DNA of 64,000 bases, taken from assembly GCA_963576565.1 (NCBI GenBank), contig OY755040.1, forward strand, positions 88,279,002 to 88,343,001, given 5' to 3'. Shown one piece after another: positions 22,900 to 34,142 of this stretch. The number at the start of each line of letters is the position of its first letter. Position 1 is the stretch's first letter. The position numbers were made by a program, and so were the translations under genes. The DNA is from Aspidapion aeneum (taxonomy: Eukaryota; Arthropoda; Insecta; Coleoptera; Brentidae). Below the pieces are notes generated by a model. It saw only the letters and a program-made list of their open reading frames with translations, was not told the DNA's origin and made no database searches.

Positions 22900-24492
22900 A
22901 TAGGAGCATGTTTAAAGCAGCCTTATCCTGAGGGAGACAAAGTCATATGCTATTTGAGTCGATCTTTGACTAAGCAAGAACGTGTTTACACGACCACCGA
23001 GCGAGAACGTTTGACATTGGTTTGGGCGATAGAGAAGCTCCGGCCATATATTGAGGGGATCTCATTTAAGGTCATAACAGATCATTTTAGCTTGAAATGG
23101 CTTCACAGCTTGAAAGAGTCTAGTGGAAGACTTGCTCGTTGGTCTGTAAAACTGCAGCAATATGACTTTGAAGTAATCGATCGGAAAGGGAAAGATTTAG
23201 TTGTCCCGGACATGTTATCTCGCGCAGTACCCATGATTGATCCAATTTCGCAGCCCAGAGACGCTTCAACAGCAATTAAAGATCGATGGTACCAAAAGAT
23301 GGTAAAGAGGGTCGTAGAATCACCATTAAAATTTATGAATTGGAGATACACTGATAATAAGTTGTATAAATATGTCAAACAAGAATACCCTCAACTTTCA
23401 CCATCTAACGAATATTGGAAGGAGGTAGTCCCCAAAGATCATAGGCGTAGAATTATTGGAGAAGCTCACGATCCTCCTACCGCAGGACATATGGGTGTGT
23501 ATAAAACCTTCCACAGACTGGCAGAAAAATATTATTGGCCAAAAATGCGCCAGGACGTGGGAACTTTTGTAAAGAAATGCTTTGTCTGTGCAGCTCATAA
23601 AGGTGATGGCACCCAAAACCAACTCGTCCTTGGGGAAATTATCTCAACAGATTTATGTGGACCTCTACCTCGTTCGACAAAGGGTAATTGCTGCATTCTC
23701 GTCGTTACGGACTATTTGAGTAAGTTTTCCCTAGTTTTTCCAATGCGAACAGCCCCTACTCAAGCTGTTGTCCAGCATCTTGAGGAGCAAGTATTTATGG
23801 TCTTCGGAGTACCCCGTTTGATACTTTGTGATAATGTTCCTAAGTACAAAAGTAATGAGTTTAAACGTTTCGCTGAGAGTTATCAGGTTAAAATTCAGTA
23901 TAATCCGTATTATCACCCCAGAGCGAATCCAACAGAAAGGACGAATCGTACGTTAAAAACCATGTTATGTTGTTATGTGAAAGACCACCACAGGAAGTGG
24001 GACGAACAAATACATAAACTTGCCTGCGCGATTCGTACTGCAACCCATGAGACAACCAGGATGTCTCCTTTCTTTGTTAATTTTGGTAGGAATATGTGTT
24101 TGTCAGGAAAAGATTACTCCAACCCAGTTTTGTTATCTGAAGAGAATGGTGTACAATCTGCAGCTGAAAGTAAGAACGAAGGTTTCCGGAAGCTCTATGC
24201 TGATGTTAAGAGAAGGCTAGAGGTGGCGGGAGAGAAAAATGTAGTTCAGTATAATTTGCGTACAAGGGTACCCAACTTTGTTGTGGGTCAGCGTGTTTGG
24301 AAGAAGAATTATGTGTTGTCAGATGCTGCGAAGTTTTTCTCGAAGAAGTTAGCACCGAAATTCGTTGGTCCTTATGTGATTAGGAATAAAATTTCTCCTT
24401 TGATATTTGAGCTTCAGGAACCATCGGGTAAAGTACTACCAGGGAGCTGGCATGCCAAAGACTTTAAGTCGGCAGCGGACCTTTCCGATTAA
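22900..24492 (+). CDS. Gypsy-B pol, RNase H and integrase part
   Basis: Open for about 530 codons. RNase H: VICYLSRSLTKQERVYTTTE, FKVITDHFSLKWL, GRLARWSVKL, DLVVPDMLSR. Integrase: HHCC finger HDPPTAGHMGVYKTFHR ... CFVCAAHK; Asp in STDLCGPLP, Asp in LILCDNVPKY, Glu in NPTERTNRTL. A C-terminal part follows with FVVGQRVWKKNY and LAPKFVGPYVIRNK, the usual Gypsy tail, and the frame ends naturally at 24492. All catalytic acids are present and no stop occurs, so decay of coding sequence is slight even though the element is in pieces. Confidence 0.88.
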   Translation: MGACLKQPYPEGDKVICYLSRSLTKQERVYTTTERERLTLVWAIEKLRPYIEGISFKVITDHFSLKWLHSLKESSGRLARWSVKLQQYDFEVIDRKGKDLVVPDMLSRAVPMIDPISQPRDASTAIKDRWYQKMVKRVVESPLKFMNWRYTDNKLYKYVKQEYPQLSPSNEYWKEVVPKDHRRRIIGEAHDPPTAGHMGVYKTFHRLAEKYYWPKMRQDVGTFVKKCFVCAAHKGDGTQNQLVLGEIISTDLCGPLPRSTKGNCCILVVTDYLSKFSLVFPMRTAPTQAVVQHLEEQVFMVFGVPRLILCDNVPKYKSNEFKRFAESYQVKIQYNPYYHPRANPTERTNRTLKTMLCCYVKDHHRKWDEQIHKLACAIRTATHETTRMSPFFVNFGRNMCLSGKDYSNPVLLSEENGVQSAAESKNEGFRKLYADVKRRLEVAGEKNVVQYNLRTRVPNFVVGQRVWKKNYVLSDAAKFFSKKLAPKFVGPYVIRNKISPLIFELQEPSGKVLPGSWHAKDFKSAADLSD

Positions 24493-24519
24493 CTTTTTTA
24501 GGTTAATCGTCTTGAAATT

Positions 24520-24530
24520 GGGGGGGGGGA
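24520..24530 (+). promoter_or_regulatory. Gypsy-B polypurine tract
   Basis: Ten G followed by A, three bases before the TG of the 3' LTR. It is the expected primer site for plus-strand synthesis. Confidence 0.85.
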
Positions 24531-24533
24531 TTA

Positions 24534-27117
24534 TGTAACGTGTCATTTTTACGCTTAAGACACACGTTACATATTTGCTTTATTTATGTAAATAACCAAA
24601 GCTCTTCGACTCGTTTTTCTGTACACACATTAAGGGTAATTTATAGAGCTAGGTTTTGAGGTTATATATTGTCCAGAAAGTTACCTTATAGAGGAAGGAT
24701 TCCATCGGGTTATTGTAACCACTGCGCACTTCGTATTGTTTAGGCATCCTAATTGGAATTTGAGATCACAGGTTCGGGAAAAATCACATAAAAACTTTTG
24801 ATTGTTTTGTTTATCTGTGAAATTTCGTCGTTTTCTTTGACGTACATGAAATAGGTAAACAGCTGTTCTGCTGGGGAATGGCGGCGTTGCTACATCACAA
24901 ATGATTTCAGTAACAGGAAGGTAACAATTAGATAGACATTTCGTCTATGTTGGATATTCGCTTATGTTTATTTTCGAGGATATTAGGACAATGATTTCTC
25001 TTCCAAACTTTTTCTTCTTCACGGATTAGCTAGTTTTTGTAGCACGAAAACATATTTAGGTCCACGGTTTGACCAGGAACAACCGAGGCTCCGCCCACTT
25101 TGATATCTTTATTAATTTAATAAGGAGAAGATAAAATAAATACAAGTTATGCACTTTTGTAAATTGGGCATAAACGAGGGATAAAACTAGGACTAAAAGA
25201 ATAAAAAAAATCGTATTTTTATATTATATAAATTAATATATAATCATAGTTAAATAAAGTTAATATCTAGCTCAGTTAGTCGGATTGAAGGGTTATGTAG
25301 GGCTAGCTAGTGGTGAGCAAACTTAACATCTGAACACTCTTGTGCCGAGTTTAAGCAGTAGTTTAATGTGTATTTTTAGGTTCAAGTTCAGAAACAACTT
25401 TATTAATGTAAAAATGTTTTACAAAAATGGCGTCAAACTATATGAATCTTAGAGAAAATACTCTGCCAATATATGGACCCCTAAGCTCACACTAGGTACT
25501 ATAGTTATAGTGTACGTGTGAGCAAATATAACTAAAAGCTGAAATATATTTTATTTAACTCCAGACTAAATTACCTTTTGTTTGATACCACACAAGCCAT
25601 GTTTTGACTTGAAAAACACAAAAAACTAAAATGTATTTTGTTAAACTCCGGACTCAATTACCTTTCGTTTGATATCACACACGCCATATTTTCACTTAAA
25701 CTCTAATTTTTAAAATATACCCCCACCCTTTTAATTTTAAATAAATTAAAATATATTTTGTTTAACTGCAGACTCAATTACCTTTCGTTTGATATCACAC
25801 ACGCCATATTTTCACATAAACTCTAATTTTTGAAATCTACCCCCCTCCCTTTTATTTGGTTTGTGTTCGGTGGATTTTGTTCATTTTTAAATGGGACCAT
25901 CTCGACCCAAGACCCAGCCTAGGTATCAAATTTCATTAAAATCGGCCAAACGGTTTTTGAGTTATGCGCGTTGGTCGTTACAGACAGACGTACAGACAGG
26001 CAGACGGCGCAACAAAAAAGTTTCAAAATCATCTGAAACGCAAATATATATAAAAAATTTTGAAATCGGAGCAACTTTTTTTTTTCTCGAAAAAATTAGG
26101 ATCACCATAGCTCACACTACTATAGTATAGTATATGTGTGAGCTAAATATATAGAGAGCAAAGGAAACTTTTGACTAAAACTGTAACTAAAATACAACTA
26201 AAATTCTACACTTAGTATGGCTTTACTCATATGGGAATTGGTTGAGTGTTCGAATATTCCTGGGTTTGATGCATGCTCTGATCTCCAGTGATTGATTTTA
26301 CAGTTGATGGTTTCAATGCTAAACTTCTTATAGTCTAACTGGTTATTTTCCTCCTATTTGCTATGTTGGCAGGGGTCCGGTTGTGCATCTCGAAAATCCT
26401 CGTTTATAAAAATGATCCGTAGAAATAGATCTGACAACACCTCAATGCGTAAAGACGCATTTTCGATATTCCCTTGGTTGATGCTGCCCCCTACAGACCG
26501 GTACCGAAGTTCTAGTGTATTTCGTCATTGGTTAGTTCGAAAACCGCGGGAGATTTGTCAGGCTGACAAACTTAAATTCTTTAGGATTTTTGGTTTGCGA
26601 GTTTTTTTAAATGCGTTTGCATTCTTATTTGAATTTAACCGGGAAAATTGGCCCCATCAAATTAAGGAACGATTTCCGGCATCTTCACGTTTTTTGTGTT
26701 CTTCACAAAGTGTCTTTTCTCTTTTCTAAAAGAACTGGTGTTGGGTCGACAACAGTCTCTGGGATCGCTATTGTGTTTTTTGGTTACTGGCACTGCAGCG
26801 ATTGCAGGATAATTCCCAGAGACTGTAGAAGTGAGTCCGTCGTTTTGGCGTATTTAAGTGACGGCTCACATCCTCTACAAGTGAGGGATTTACGGCGACC
26901 TACGCCATTCCTACGGAAAAGAAATTGGTAAGTTCGATTTTATTTTTAATTTTTTTTATTTGAGGATTCTTCCAGATAATATTTGCCTCCCAAATTGTAA
27001 TTATTTTTCGTGTGAAATTTAATTTTTCTACAACAGACGTGTGGAATTTTTTGGAGTTTTGTTTATATTTTTTTAAACCACGTTTTGGATAAAAACTATA
27101 TATTGTTTTTCTCCTTT
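24534..27117 (+). repeat. Gypsy-B 3' LTR, first part
   Basis: Homologous to 19900-21645 of the solo LTR, starting TGTAACGTGTC. It carries the 0.7 kb repeat at about 25459-26145. It breaks off at CTCCTTT, where the solo LTR reads CTCCTTTGGTTACAG, and the second part resumes at 55361 with TTTGGTTACAG. The two copies look roughly 90% identical by eye. Confidence 0.88.
25459..26145 (+). mobile_element. 0.7 kb repeat element, copy A
   Basis: Absent from the solo LTR, so it is an insertion. It begins ACTCTGCCAATATATGG, soon followed by a hairpin GCTCACAC...GTGTGAGC, then about three tandem units of ~115 bp (each with ACTCAATTACCTTTCGTTTG and CACACGCCATATTTTCA), then the CGGTTTTTGAGTTATGCGCG and GACAGAC motif. 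It ends with a second GCTCACAC...GTGTGAGC hairpin followed by CTAA. No coding capacity. A 3' hairpin followed by CTAA recalls Helitron ends, but the 5' end does not fit well, so I leave it unclassified. Confidence 0.75.
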
Positions 27118-27397
27118 TACTACAAGAGCCGGTGACACAGAACTCTACGTTATCCACACCAAAATAATTCACCGTCAAATAGTGTCATATTATCCTTCAA
27201 ATATATGTGCCTACTTTAGTTAATAACGAGACGTGTCCTGAAGTCGCTAATTAAGCAAATTGTATGAATAGATTTAAAGGTGCGTTAACATCTTATAGTA
27301 ACAGTTTAGACTCTATTGCAAGTATGTCATATAAACCCATTTATAAAAATATGATGATGCTGCCACACCTCACTCCTGTTGGAGGACAGGCACACGC
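27118..27397 (+). repeat. Left terminal inverted repeat of the 28 kb element
   Basis: Starts TACTACAAGAGCCGG and ends AGGACAGGCACACGC. Pairs with 55081-55360 at about 93% identity over its whole length. Confidence 0.92.
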
Positions 27398-29192
27398 ACT
27401 TAAATAAAATTTCGCCACTGGTTAAACCTACATAATCTAAAAACATATTATTAATATTTTTTGTTGGCACATGTGTCATTTGCGCCCCCCTTATATATGT
27501 GTCTTATGATGCCTTGTTGCTGCCTGGCTGCTGACAAGGCACACCATCTAGACTATAAAGGTTTTTAAGATCCACCTACGTAAGTTGAAAAGAGTTTTTT
27601 TTATATAAAATAGCAGTCATATAGGTCCCGTAAGTTTAAAATAACTATGCTGCCCGACCTACATTTACTATCATGAACCTATAAAAATTTTAAAATATTT
27701 TACTTTCAAGCCACATCATGTAGTACCAAAAATCTCTTTAAAAATTGTGTATCATATGGACCTTAAAAACTAAATTGTCTATGCTGCCAAACATCCGCCT
27801 GATCTAAGAACAGGCTCACCTCCTATAAATATATTTGAGGCTGAAACTCATCTACACGCCAAAATAGCAAGATGATTTTTAATTATTGTGTGTCATATGA
27901 ATCATCAAATAATAAATTGGATATGCTGCCAAACATCTGCCTCACCAAAGGACTGGCACACCTTCTATATTTATAATTGAGGCTGAACTTATCTATATCA
28001 CTAAATATCAAGATAGTTTTTTTATTATTGTTTGTCATATGGACCCTCAAATAATAAAATGACTATAGTGCCAAAAATTCGCCTGACAGAACGACTGGCA
28101 CACGTCCTATAAGTATCCTTGAAGCTCAAAGTTATCTACATCATTCAAAAGGAAGAAGGTTTTTAATTACTTTGTCATATGGATCCTCAAATACTAAATT
28201 GACTATACTGCCAAACATCAGCCTGATTGAAGGACTGACACACTTCTTATAATTATATTTAACGCTAAACCTAACCTACACCACTAAGTACCAACATGGT
28301 TTTTAATACTTATATGTCATATGGACTCTTAAATAATAAATTCACTTTGCTGCCTAACATCTGCTTGACCAAAGGACTGGCACACCTCATGCAGTAATAT
28401 TTGAGGTTGAAACTCATCTACATCACTAAATACAAAGACGGGTTTTAATTTTTTTTTTGTGGCATATGGACCCCTCAAATAATAAATTGACTATGGTTCC
28501 AAACACTGGCCTGACCGAACGACTGGCACACCTCTTATATATATTTTTAAGGTAGTGCAGGCGCTGTAGGTAGTTGAGTATGCAAAATATGAGGACCGCA
28601 CTTTGACAGTGGATTCTAGCTGAGAATAGGTCACAGATTAACGATCTGGGTGTTGCCAAGCCAGGTTTTGGTCCATTTTTTTTTATTCACCCTCCTCGAT
28701 AGTTGTGTTCGAATTTCTGAAAATTTAACTATGTTGATGCTCTAAAGCCACAATGACAGATACATGAATAAAAAATGTGTAAGACCTAACCTAAAAATAA
28801 AATTATATAATTTTTTTTAATTTTAGCTAAAAAAACCCCCCAGACCCCCCAAAACCTAAAATTTTTATGTTTCCTTTAAATTTTCTTAAAAACTAAGCAT
28901 CTTAGTAAAAAATATGTCATTACCTTTATTGTAGACAATAAAATTTCCTTTTGAACGATATACAAGTCAGTGGTGTACGACCAAAGACAAACTCTCCAGC
29001 GGCGTCCGTTTATTGAGGTAATGCAAAAAAATTAAAAAAAGAAACATGCATATTACCTATTTTCCCTGATTTTCTTGAAAACCAAGCTCTCCATTAAAAA
29101 TTGTGTCCTAAAGTCGGTTGTAGACAATAAAATTTCCTATTAGACGGTGTATAATAGGGCAGGATTAGTTTTGTGGCTCTAGAACGAAATAG

Positions 29193-29465
29193 CGATGTAC
29201 AAAATAGCGAGTAATGAAATAGCGACTATCAAAATAGCGATGAAATGAAAGAGCGACTATCAAAATAGCGATGTATCAAAATAGCGTTTGTAACAAAACA
29301 GCGACATATCAAAATAGCGATGTATCAAAATAGCGACAATCAAAATAGCGATATATCAAAATAGCGACAACCAAAATAGCGACAATCAAAATAGCGATAT
29401 ATCAAAATAGCGATGTATCAAAATAGCGATGTATCAAAATAGCGATGTATGAAAATGACGATGTA
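29193..29465 (+). repeat. Minisatellite, 16-17 nt unit AAAATAGCGATGTATC
   Basis: About 18 imperfect units forming the left arm of the palindromic element. It is not a CRISPR array: there are no unique spacers and it lies in eukaryotic DNA. Confidence 0.9.
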
Positions 29466-29849
29466 TGAAAATACCGAATCAAACCAAACCGAATCGAATC
29501 AAATCAATCCAAACCGAAATGCGCTATTATATCCTATTTTGACTATACCAGCTTATTTAAAAAAAAACTTTCCTGATTCTTTTCCGGGATCCTAGAGGGT
29601 GTGAATCCGAACCGAACCGATCTGAACCAAATTCGGTTCGGTTCGGATTCATACTCTCTAGGATTCCGGAAAAGAAGTCTGGAGAGTTTTTTTTTTGAAA
29701 GAATATGCTGGTTCGGTTCGGTTCAGTTTGGGTCGGTTCGGATTCACACCGTTTAGGATCCCGGGAAAGAAGTCAGGAAAGTTTTTTTTTTGAAAACATT
29801 TCTTAGAAAGAAACCTTTTAGACGAGCTATATGCCAAAACGGAACCGAA

Positions 29850-30140
29850 ATATCTCTATTTTGATAGTCGCTATTTTGTTACTTCGCTGTTTTGATAGTC
29901 GCTATTTTGTTACATCGCTATTTTGATAGTCGCTATTTTGTTACATCGCTATTTTGATAGTCGCTATTTTGTTACATCGCTTTTTTGTTACATCGCTATT
30001 TTGTTACAATCGCTATTTTGTTACATCGCTATTTTGTTACATCGCTATTTTGATAGTCGCCTTTTCATTACATCGCTATTTTGATTGTCGCTATTTCGAT
30101 ACCGCTATTTTAATAGTCGCTATTTTGTACATCGCTATTT
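29850..30140 (-). repeat. Inverted minisatellite arm (TCGCTATTTTGATAG)
   Basis: Reverse complement of the left arm units. The open frame at 29954-30187 is produced by this repeat and is not a gene. Confidence 0.9.
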
Positions 30141-30348
30141 GGTTCCAGAGCCTAGTTTTGTTTATAACAATTAAGGGGCCTCCGTAAATTACCTCAATTT
30201 TGAAAAATCACCAAACTTACCGATTTTTTTACTAGTTTTATGCAATTTTCTCAAAAACTAAGCTTTTTAGGAAAAAAGATTTAACACTTTATTGTAGAAA
30301 ATAAAATTGTCTTTTTAATAAAGTTCAAGCTAGTGCGGTCAGACTAAT

Positions 30349-31043
30349 ACTCTGCCAATATATGGGCCCCTAAGCTCACACTAGGTACTATAGTTATAGT
30401 GTATGTGCGAGATAATAAAACTAAAACCTGAAATATATCTTATTCAACTCCAGACTAAATTACCTTTTGTTTGATACTACACAAGTCATGTTTTGACTTA
30501 AACTCAAATTTTTGAAATCTACCCCAACCCTTAAAAAAACAAAAACTAAAATGTATTTTGTTTAACTCCGGACTCAATTACCTTTCGTTTGATATCACAC
30601 GCGCCCTATTTTCACGTAAACTCTAATTTTTGAAATCTACCCCTACCCTTTTTGACGAAAAAAAACTAAAATGTATTTTGTTTAACTCCAAACTCAATTA
30701 CCTTTCGTTTGATATCACACACGCCATATTTTCACATAAACTCTAATTTTTGAAATATTCCCCCACCCTTTCATTTGGCTTGTGTTCGGTGGATTTTGTT
30801 CATTTTTAAATGGGACCATCTCGACCCAAGACCCAGCCTAGGCATCAAATTTCATTAAAATCGGCCAAGCGGTTTTTGAGTTATGCGCGTTGGTCGTTAC
30901 AGACAGACATACAGACAGACAGACAGACAGACACGCGACAAAAAAGTTTCAAAATCAACTGAAACGCAAAGATATATAAAAATTTTTGAAATCGGAGCAA
31001 CATTTTTTTTCTCGAAAAAATTAGGATCACCATAGCTCACACA
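30349..31043 (+). mobile_element. 0.7 kb repeat element, copy B
   Basis: Same start (ACTCTGCCAATATATGG), same 5' hairpin, same three ~120 bp tandem units and same GACAGAC motif as copy A at 25459. The copy stops at AGCTCACAC, without the final hairpin seen in copy A. It sits near the centre of FB1. Confidence 0.8.
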
Positions 31044-32041
31044 CTGTTTGTCACATGTTTTTCCCGATTATCTTAAAAACCAAGCCTTCTGTCAAAAATC
31101 ATGTTCCTTAGTCGATTGTAGACAATGAAATTTTGTTTTAGCTGCTGTATCACGAAGTAAGATTAATAATCGATAAGTTTAGTGATTTTTCAAAATTAAT
31201 GTAATTTACGGACGACCCTAAATTGTTGTAAATAAAAGTAATCTTACCTTGTTACACACCGTTTTAAAGAAAACTTCATTGTCTACAATTGACTATGAAA
31301 CCTAATTTTTGATAGAGAGCTTAGTTTTCAAGAAAATCGGGTAAATCATGTAATAAACATGTTTCTTTTTTTCATTTTTTTACATCACCTCAATAAACGG
31401 ACGCCGCTGAAGAGTTTGTCATTGGTCGTACCTCATTGACTAATACACCGCTGAAAAGAAAATTTTGTTGTCTATAATAAAGCTAATTACATATTTTTTC
31501 CTAAGAAGCTTAGTTTTTAAGAAAATTTTAAGAAAACCTCAAAATCTTAGGTTTTGGGTGGTCAGGAGGGTTTTTGGGGGTTTTTGCAGCTAAGATTTAA
31601 CAAACTAACAAAAATTTATTTTTAGGTTGGATTTTACACATTTTTGATTAATTTCTCTGTTATTGTAGCTTTAATGTGTCAAGTTAGTTAAATTTTCAGA
31701 AATTCGAACACGGCTATAAGAGCAGGGGGGATAAAAAAAATTGGACAAAAACCTGGCATGGCAATATCCAGATCGTTAATCTGTGACCTTTTGTTAGCTA
31801 GAATCCATTGTCAAACTGCAGTCCTCATATATTGCACTAGGTAGAAGGGTTAGCTATTTACATAATTAAATACAAAGAAGGTTTCTCATTTTTCTGTTTC
31901 ATATGGCCCGACAAGCACGAAATTTCCAAATTATGCACTTACTTACGAATTTAGACTCTCAGCCAATTAAGAATATAGTAGGACTTTTTTCCTTTTTGTT
32001 TTATTTTAGTTCTCTGCTTATCGACCAGTCAAATTGCACTT

Positions 32042-32915
32042 TGAGAGAAAAAAAAATTATTAGCTAAAGCATTGAAAATTGTAGAGCGGCGAAAAACGAA
32101 GTTAAAAAAAAATAAATGTTGGAAAAATAAAGGAATCGTATTATTGTGATATCCGGCGAAAGTTGACGTTGGAGAAAACAGTGACATACATAAAAGTCAT
32201 AGGTCATAGAAGTATCTAAACATTTTTTTAATGTCATTTTTAACATAACCTCAAAATGTTGGAGAAAAATGAAAAAAAAACCGTTTTTTTTTGTTTTTTT
32301 ATTTTTGCAAAAATAATGTCAGCTTAACAAAACTTCGTAAGAGTAGAGATCTTTGGGTGCTTAATGTTTACAATATTTTACAAACAAAAAAATTAAGAAG
32401 TTTCGAAGATATTTGTTTTTTTCGATCAAAAACATTCTTTTTTTAATTGAAATTTCATCTTCAGAAAATCATTGTATCCAGTTCTGCTTGTACTCACTTT
32501 TTGACATTAAGATATAGTTTTTGGCGACATAAAAAAAATAATTGTTGTAATTTAAAAACATGTCCGAAAAGGGAAAAAACTTTTAAAAAATTGTCACAAT
32601 ATTTTATAGTTAAGTTATTGTAGTTATTTTATAAGTTTTGAAATAGTTTTTAAAAAATGGCTATTATTATGGCTAAGAAAAATAAAAAAATTAGGTTTTA
32701 TTTTTATTTTTCTCGAACATTTTGAGGTTGTGTAAAAAATGACATCTACAAATTTTTTAGACATTTTTATGGCAAATGACTTTTCTTTATGTCACTTTTT
32801 TCTCCGACAACTTTTGCCGAAAATTGCATTTATTTTTTTTAACTTCGTTTTCCGCCGCTCTACAATTTCCAATGCTTTAAGTCCTGTTAATAATTTTCTT
32901 TTTTCTTGCCTTAAC
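32042..32915. mobile_element. Foldback element FB2
   Basis: Arms of about 220 bp: AAAGCATTGAAAATTGTAGA at 32065 pairs with TCTACAATTTCCAATGCTTT near 32860, and ATAACCTCAAAATGTTGGAG near 32245 pairs with CGAACATTTTGAGGTTGTG near 32715. The spacer is AT-rich and non-coding. No clear target duplication. Confidence 0.75.
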
Positions 32916-33165
32916 ATATGGTAATTTCACTAGCCTATTAGGATTGGCTGTACCATAGGACGGAAATCTTTATGGATCCAGGATAACAATATTGCATAAA
33001 TTAAATTATGTACGACAAAAATGACACCCATGACAGATTATATGACCCTAGGGGTGTCCCAGGTCAAATATGACCTAAAATTCACTAATGCATCCTGCCA
33101 AATATTCGCCTTATCGAAAGACTGGGACACCCCTTAGAAATATTAAGTTTTGACCCATGCGTTAT

Positions 33166-34142
33166 ATAGGGTGTCCCAACTAAAAGGTAACAGAGGTGTC
33201 TTTGGGTATTTTTCGTAAAAATTTGAAGAAACGCTCGGACACGTCGATTTTGTTTGCAAAGGGGATACTTTTTGGCTATCTTGAAATTTTTGTAACACGC
33301 ACAGTCTTCGAGGGGTATACTTTACGCCTTTATTTTAAATAGAGAAAGTCAGTCTAGTGATACCTTGTTTGAAGTTCTCTTAATCATCTTTACAATCGTG
33401 TACAAGTTTTGAAAATCCATTGATTAGTTTTCGAGATATTTGCTTTCAAATTTTCAAATTTAAATTTAAATCTGAAAAATATAAAATTTTAATAAAATTT
33501 TTATTTTAACAGTTCATGTTAAATTTGAAAGTTTGGAGGCAATTATCTCAGAAACTAACGGATAGATTTTTGAATTTACTCAAAATATAAGGGTAAAGTA
33601 TACAAGTGTTCTAACTTTTGTAGTTCGGGGCCTAAGACGGAAGTTTAGGGGCTTGTCTGCATTTTCGCGTACCGTGACGAAATTTCGCACAAGTTTACCA
33701 GACACCTAGAGATGTCATTTTAAAAGTAGTGCTCCGATGGAACCCAGTGCAGGGCCAAGATACAATTGAGGTGGGACAGGAAAAATTGATAAATTAAAAA
33801 TAAAACTAGTTTCGCGTACAATTTTTGTTTCTTTAACTTTATAGGTATGTAGCTTATAAATTCAAAAAATCTATTAAAATTAAAGGTTTTTTTGAGGGGG
33901 AGAGGGAGCAAAACTTAGGAGGATAAATTGTAAAAATCTTATTTCGTTTAAACTGGTCGTGTGAGGTATCGATTTCTAGGTAATTTAGTATTCTAAACCA
34001 AAATAAATATCAATTGAGTCAATACGCCAAACTGTTCACATGATATGTTAAAAACTTAATCTGCCGGGGATTATTTAAAATACCTGACCAAGCCTAACTT
34101 AATAAAATTTGATAACTTAGTGTAGTGTAGTAAAAGTAAAAG
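33166..34142. other. Non-coding, start of a diverged inverted pair
   Basis: Begins with TTATATAGGGTGTCCCAACT, a MITE-like terminus. 33625-33775 matches the reverse complement of about 37345-37475 (GGAACCCAGTGCAGGGCCAA against TTGGCTCTACACTGGGTTC). It is probably the left arm of an old foldback of roughly 4 kb. Confidence 0.4.

Larger units (their letters stand above)
29174..30152. mobile_element. Palindromic hAT-like non-autonomous element made of AAAATAGCGA repeats
   Basis: A 979 bp insertion bounded by the 8 bp duplication TAGTTTTG (29166-29173 and 30153-30160), a length typical of hAT. Ends are inverted: TGGCTCTAGAACGAAATAGC at left and GGCTCTGGAACCAAATAGCG (inverted) at right. The left half is about 18 copies of a 16-17 nt unit (ATGTATCAAAATAGCG, 29193-29460). 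The right half is the same unit inverted (29850-30140). The centre (29570-29790) is a GAACCGAACCG-rich palindrome. The whole element can fold into one long hairpin. Confidence 0.85.
28556..31850. mobile_element. Large foldback element (FB1)
   Basis: Long inverted arms. 28580-29165 plus 30161-30340 on the left pair with about 31060-31840 on the right: for example CGGCGTCCGTTTATTGAGGT near 29000 against ACCTCAATAAACGGACGCCG near 31390, and the block ending TTAACGATCTGG near 28640 against CCAGATCGTTAATC near 31775. Within the arms an ~86 bp module (AAAACTAAGC ... TTGTAGACAATAAAATTT) recurs directly and inverted. It is inserted in the subterminal array of the 28 kb element and itself hosts two smaller elements. 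No coding sequence. Confidence 0.75.
27398..33165 (+). repeat. Subterminal array of about 140 bp units (left)
   Basis: Units share TGTCATATGGACCCTCAAAT, then CTATGCTGCCAAACATC, then CTGACC..AGGACTGGCACACC, then TTTGAGGCTGAAACTCATC. Unit starts are near 27750, 27893, 28036, 28167, 28315 and 28462, with weaker ones near 27325 and 27620. The array is interrupted by the foldback elements at 28556-31850 and 32042-32915; a unit-like piece resumes near 31895 and another at 33030-33150. Subterminal repeats of this kind often serve as transposase binding sites (family knowledge, not shown here). Confidence 0.75.

Noticed and set aside
29193..29465. Regular 16-17 nt repeats resembling a CRISPR array
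   Set aside because: No unique spacers, the repeat is tandem and palindromically mirrored, and the DNA is eukaryotic.
29954..30187. 77-codon frame rich in Phe, Val and Ile
   Set aside because: Product of the inverted minisatellite arm.
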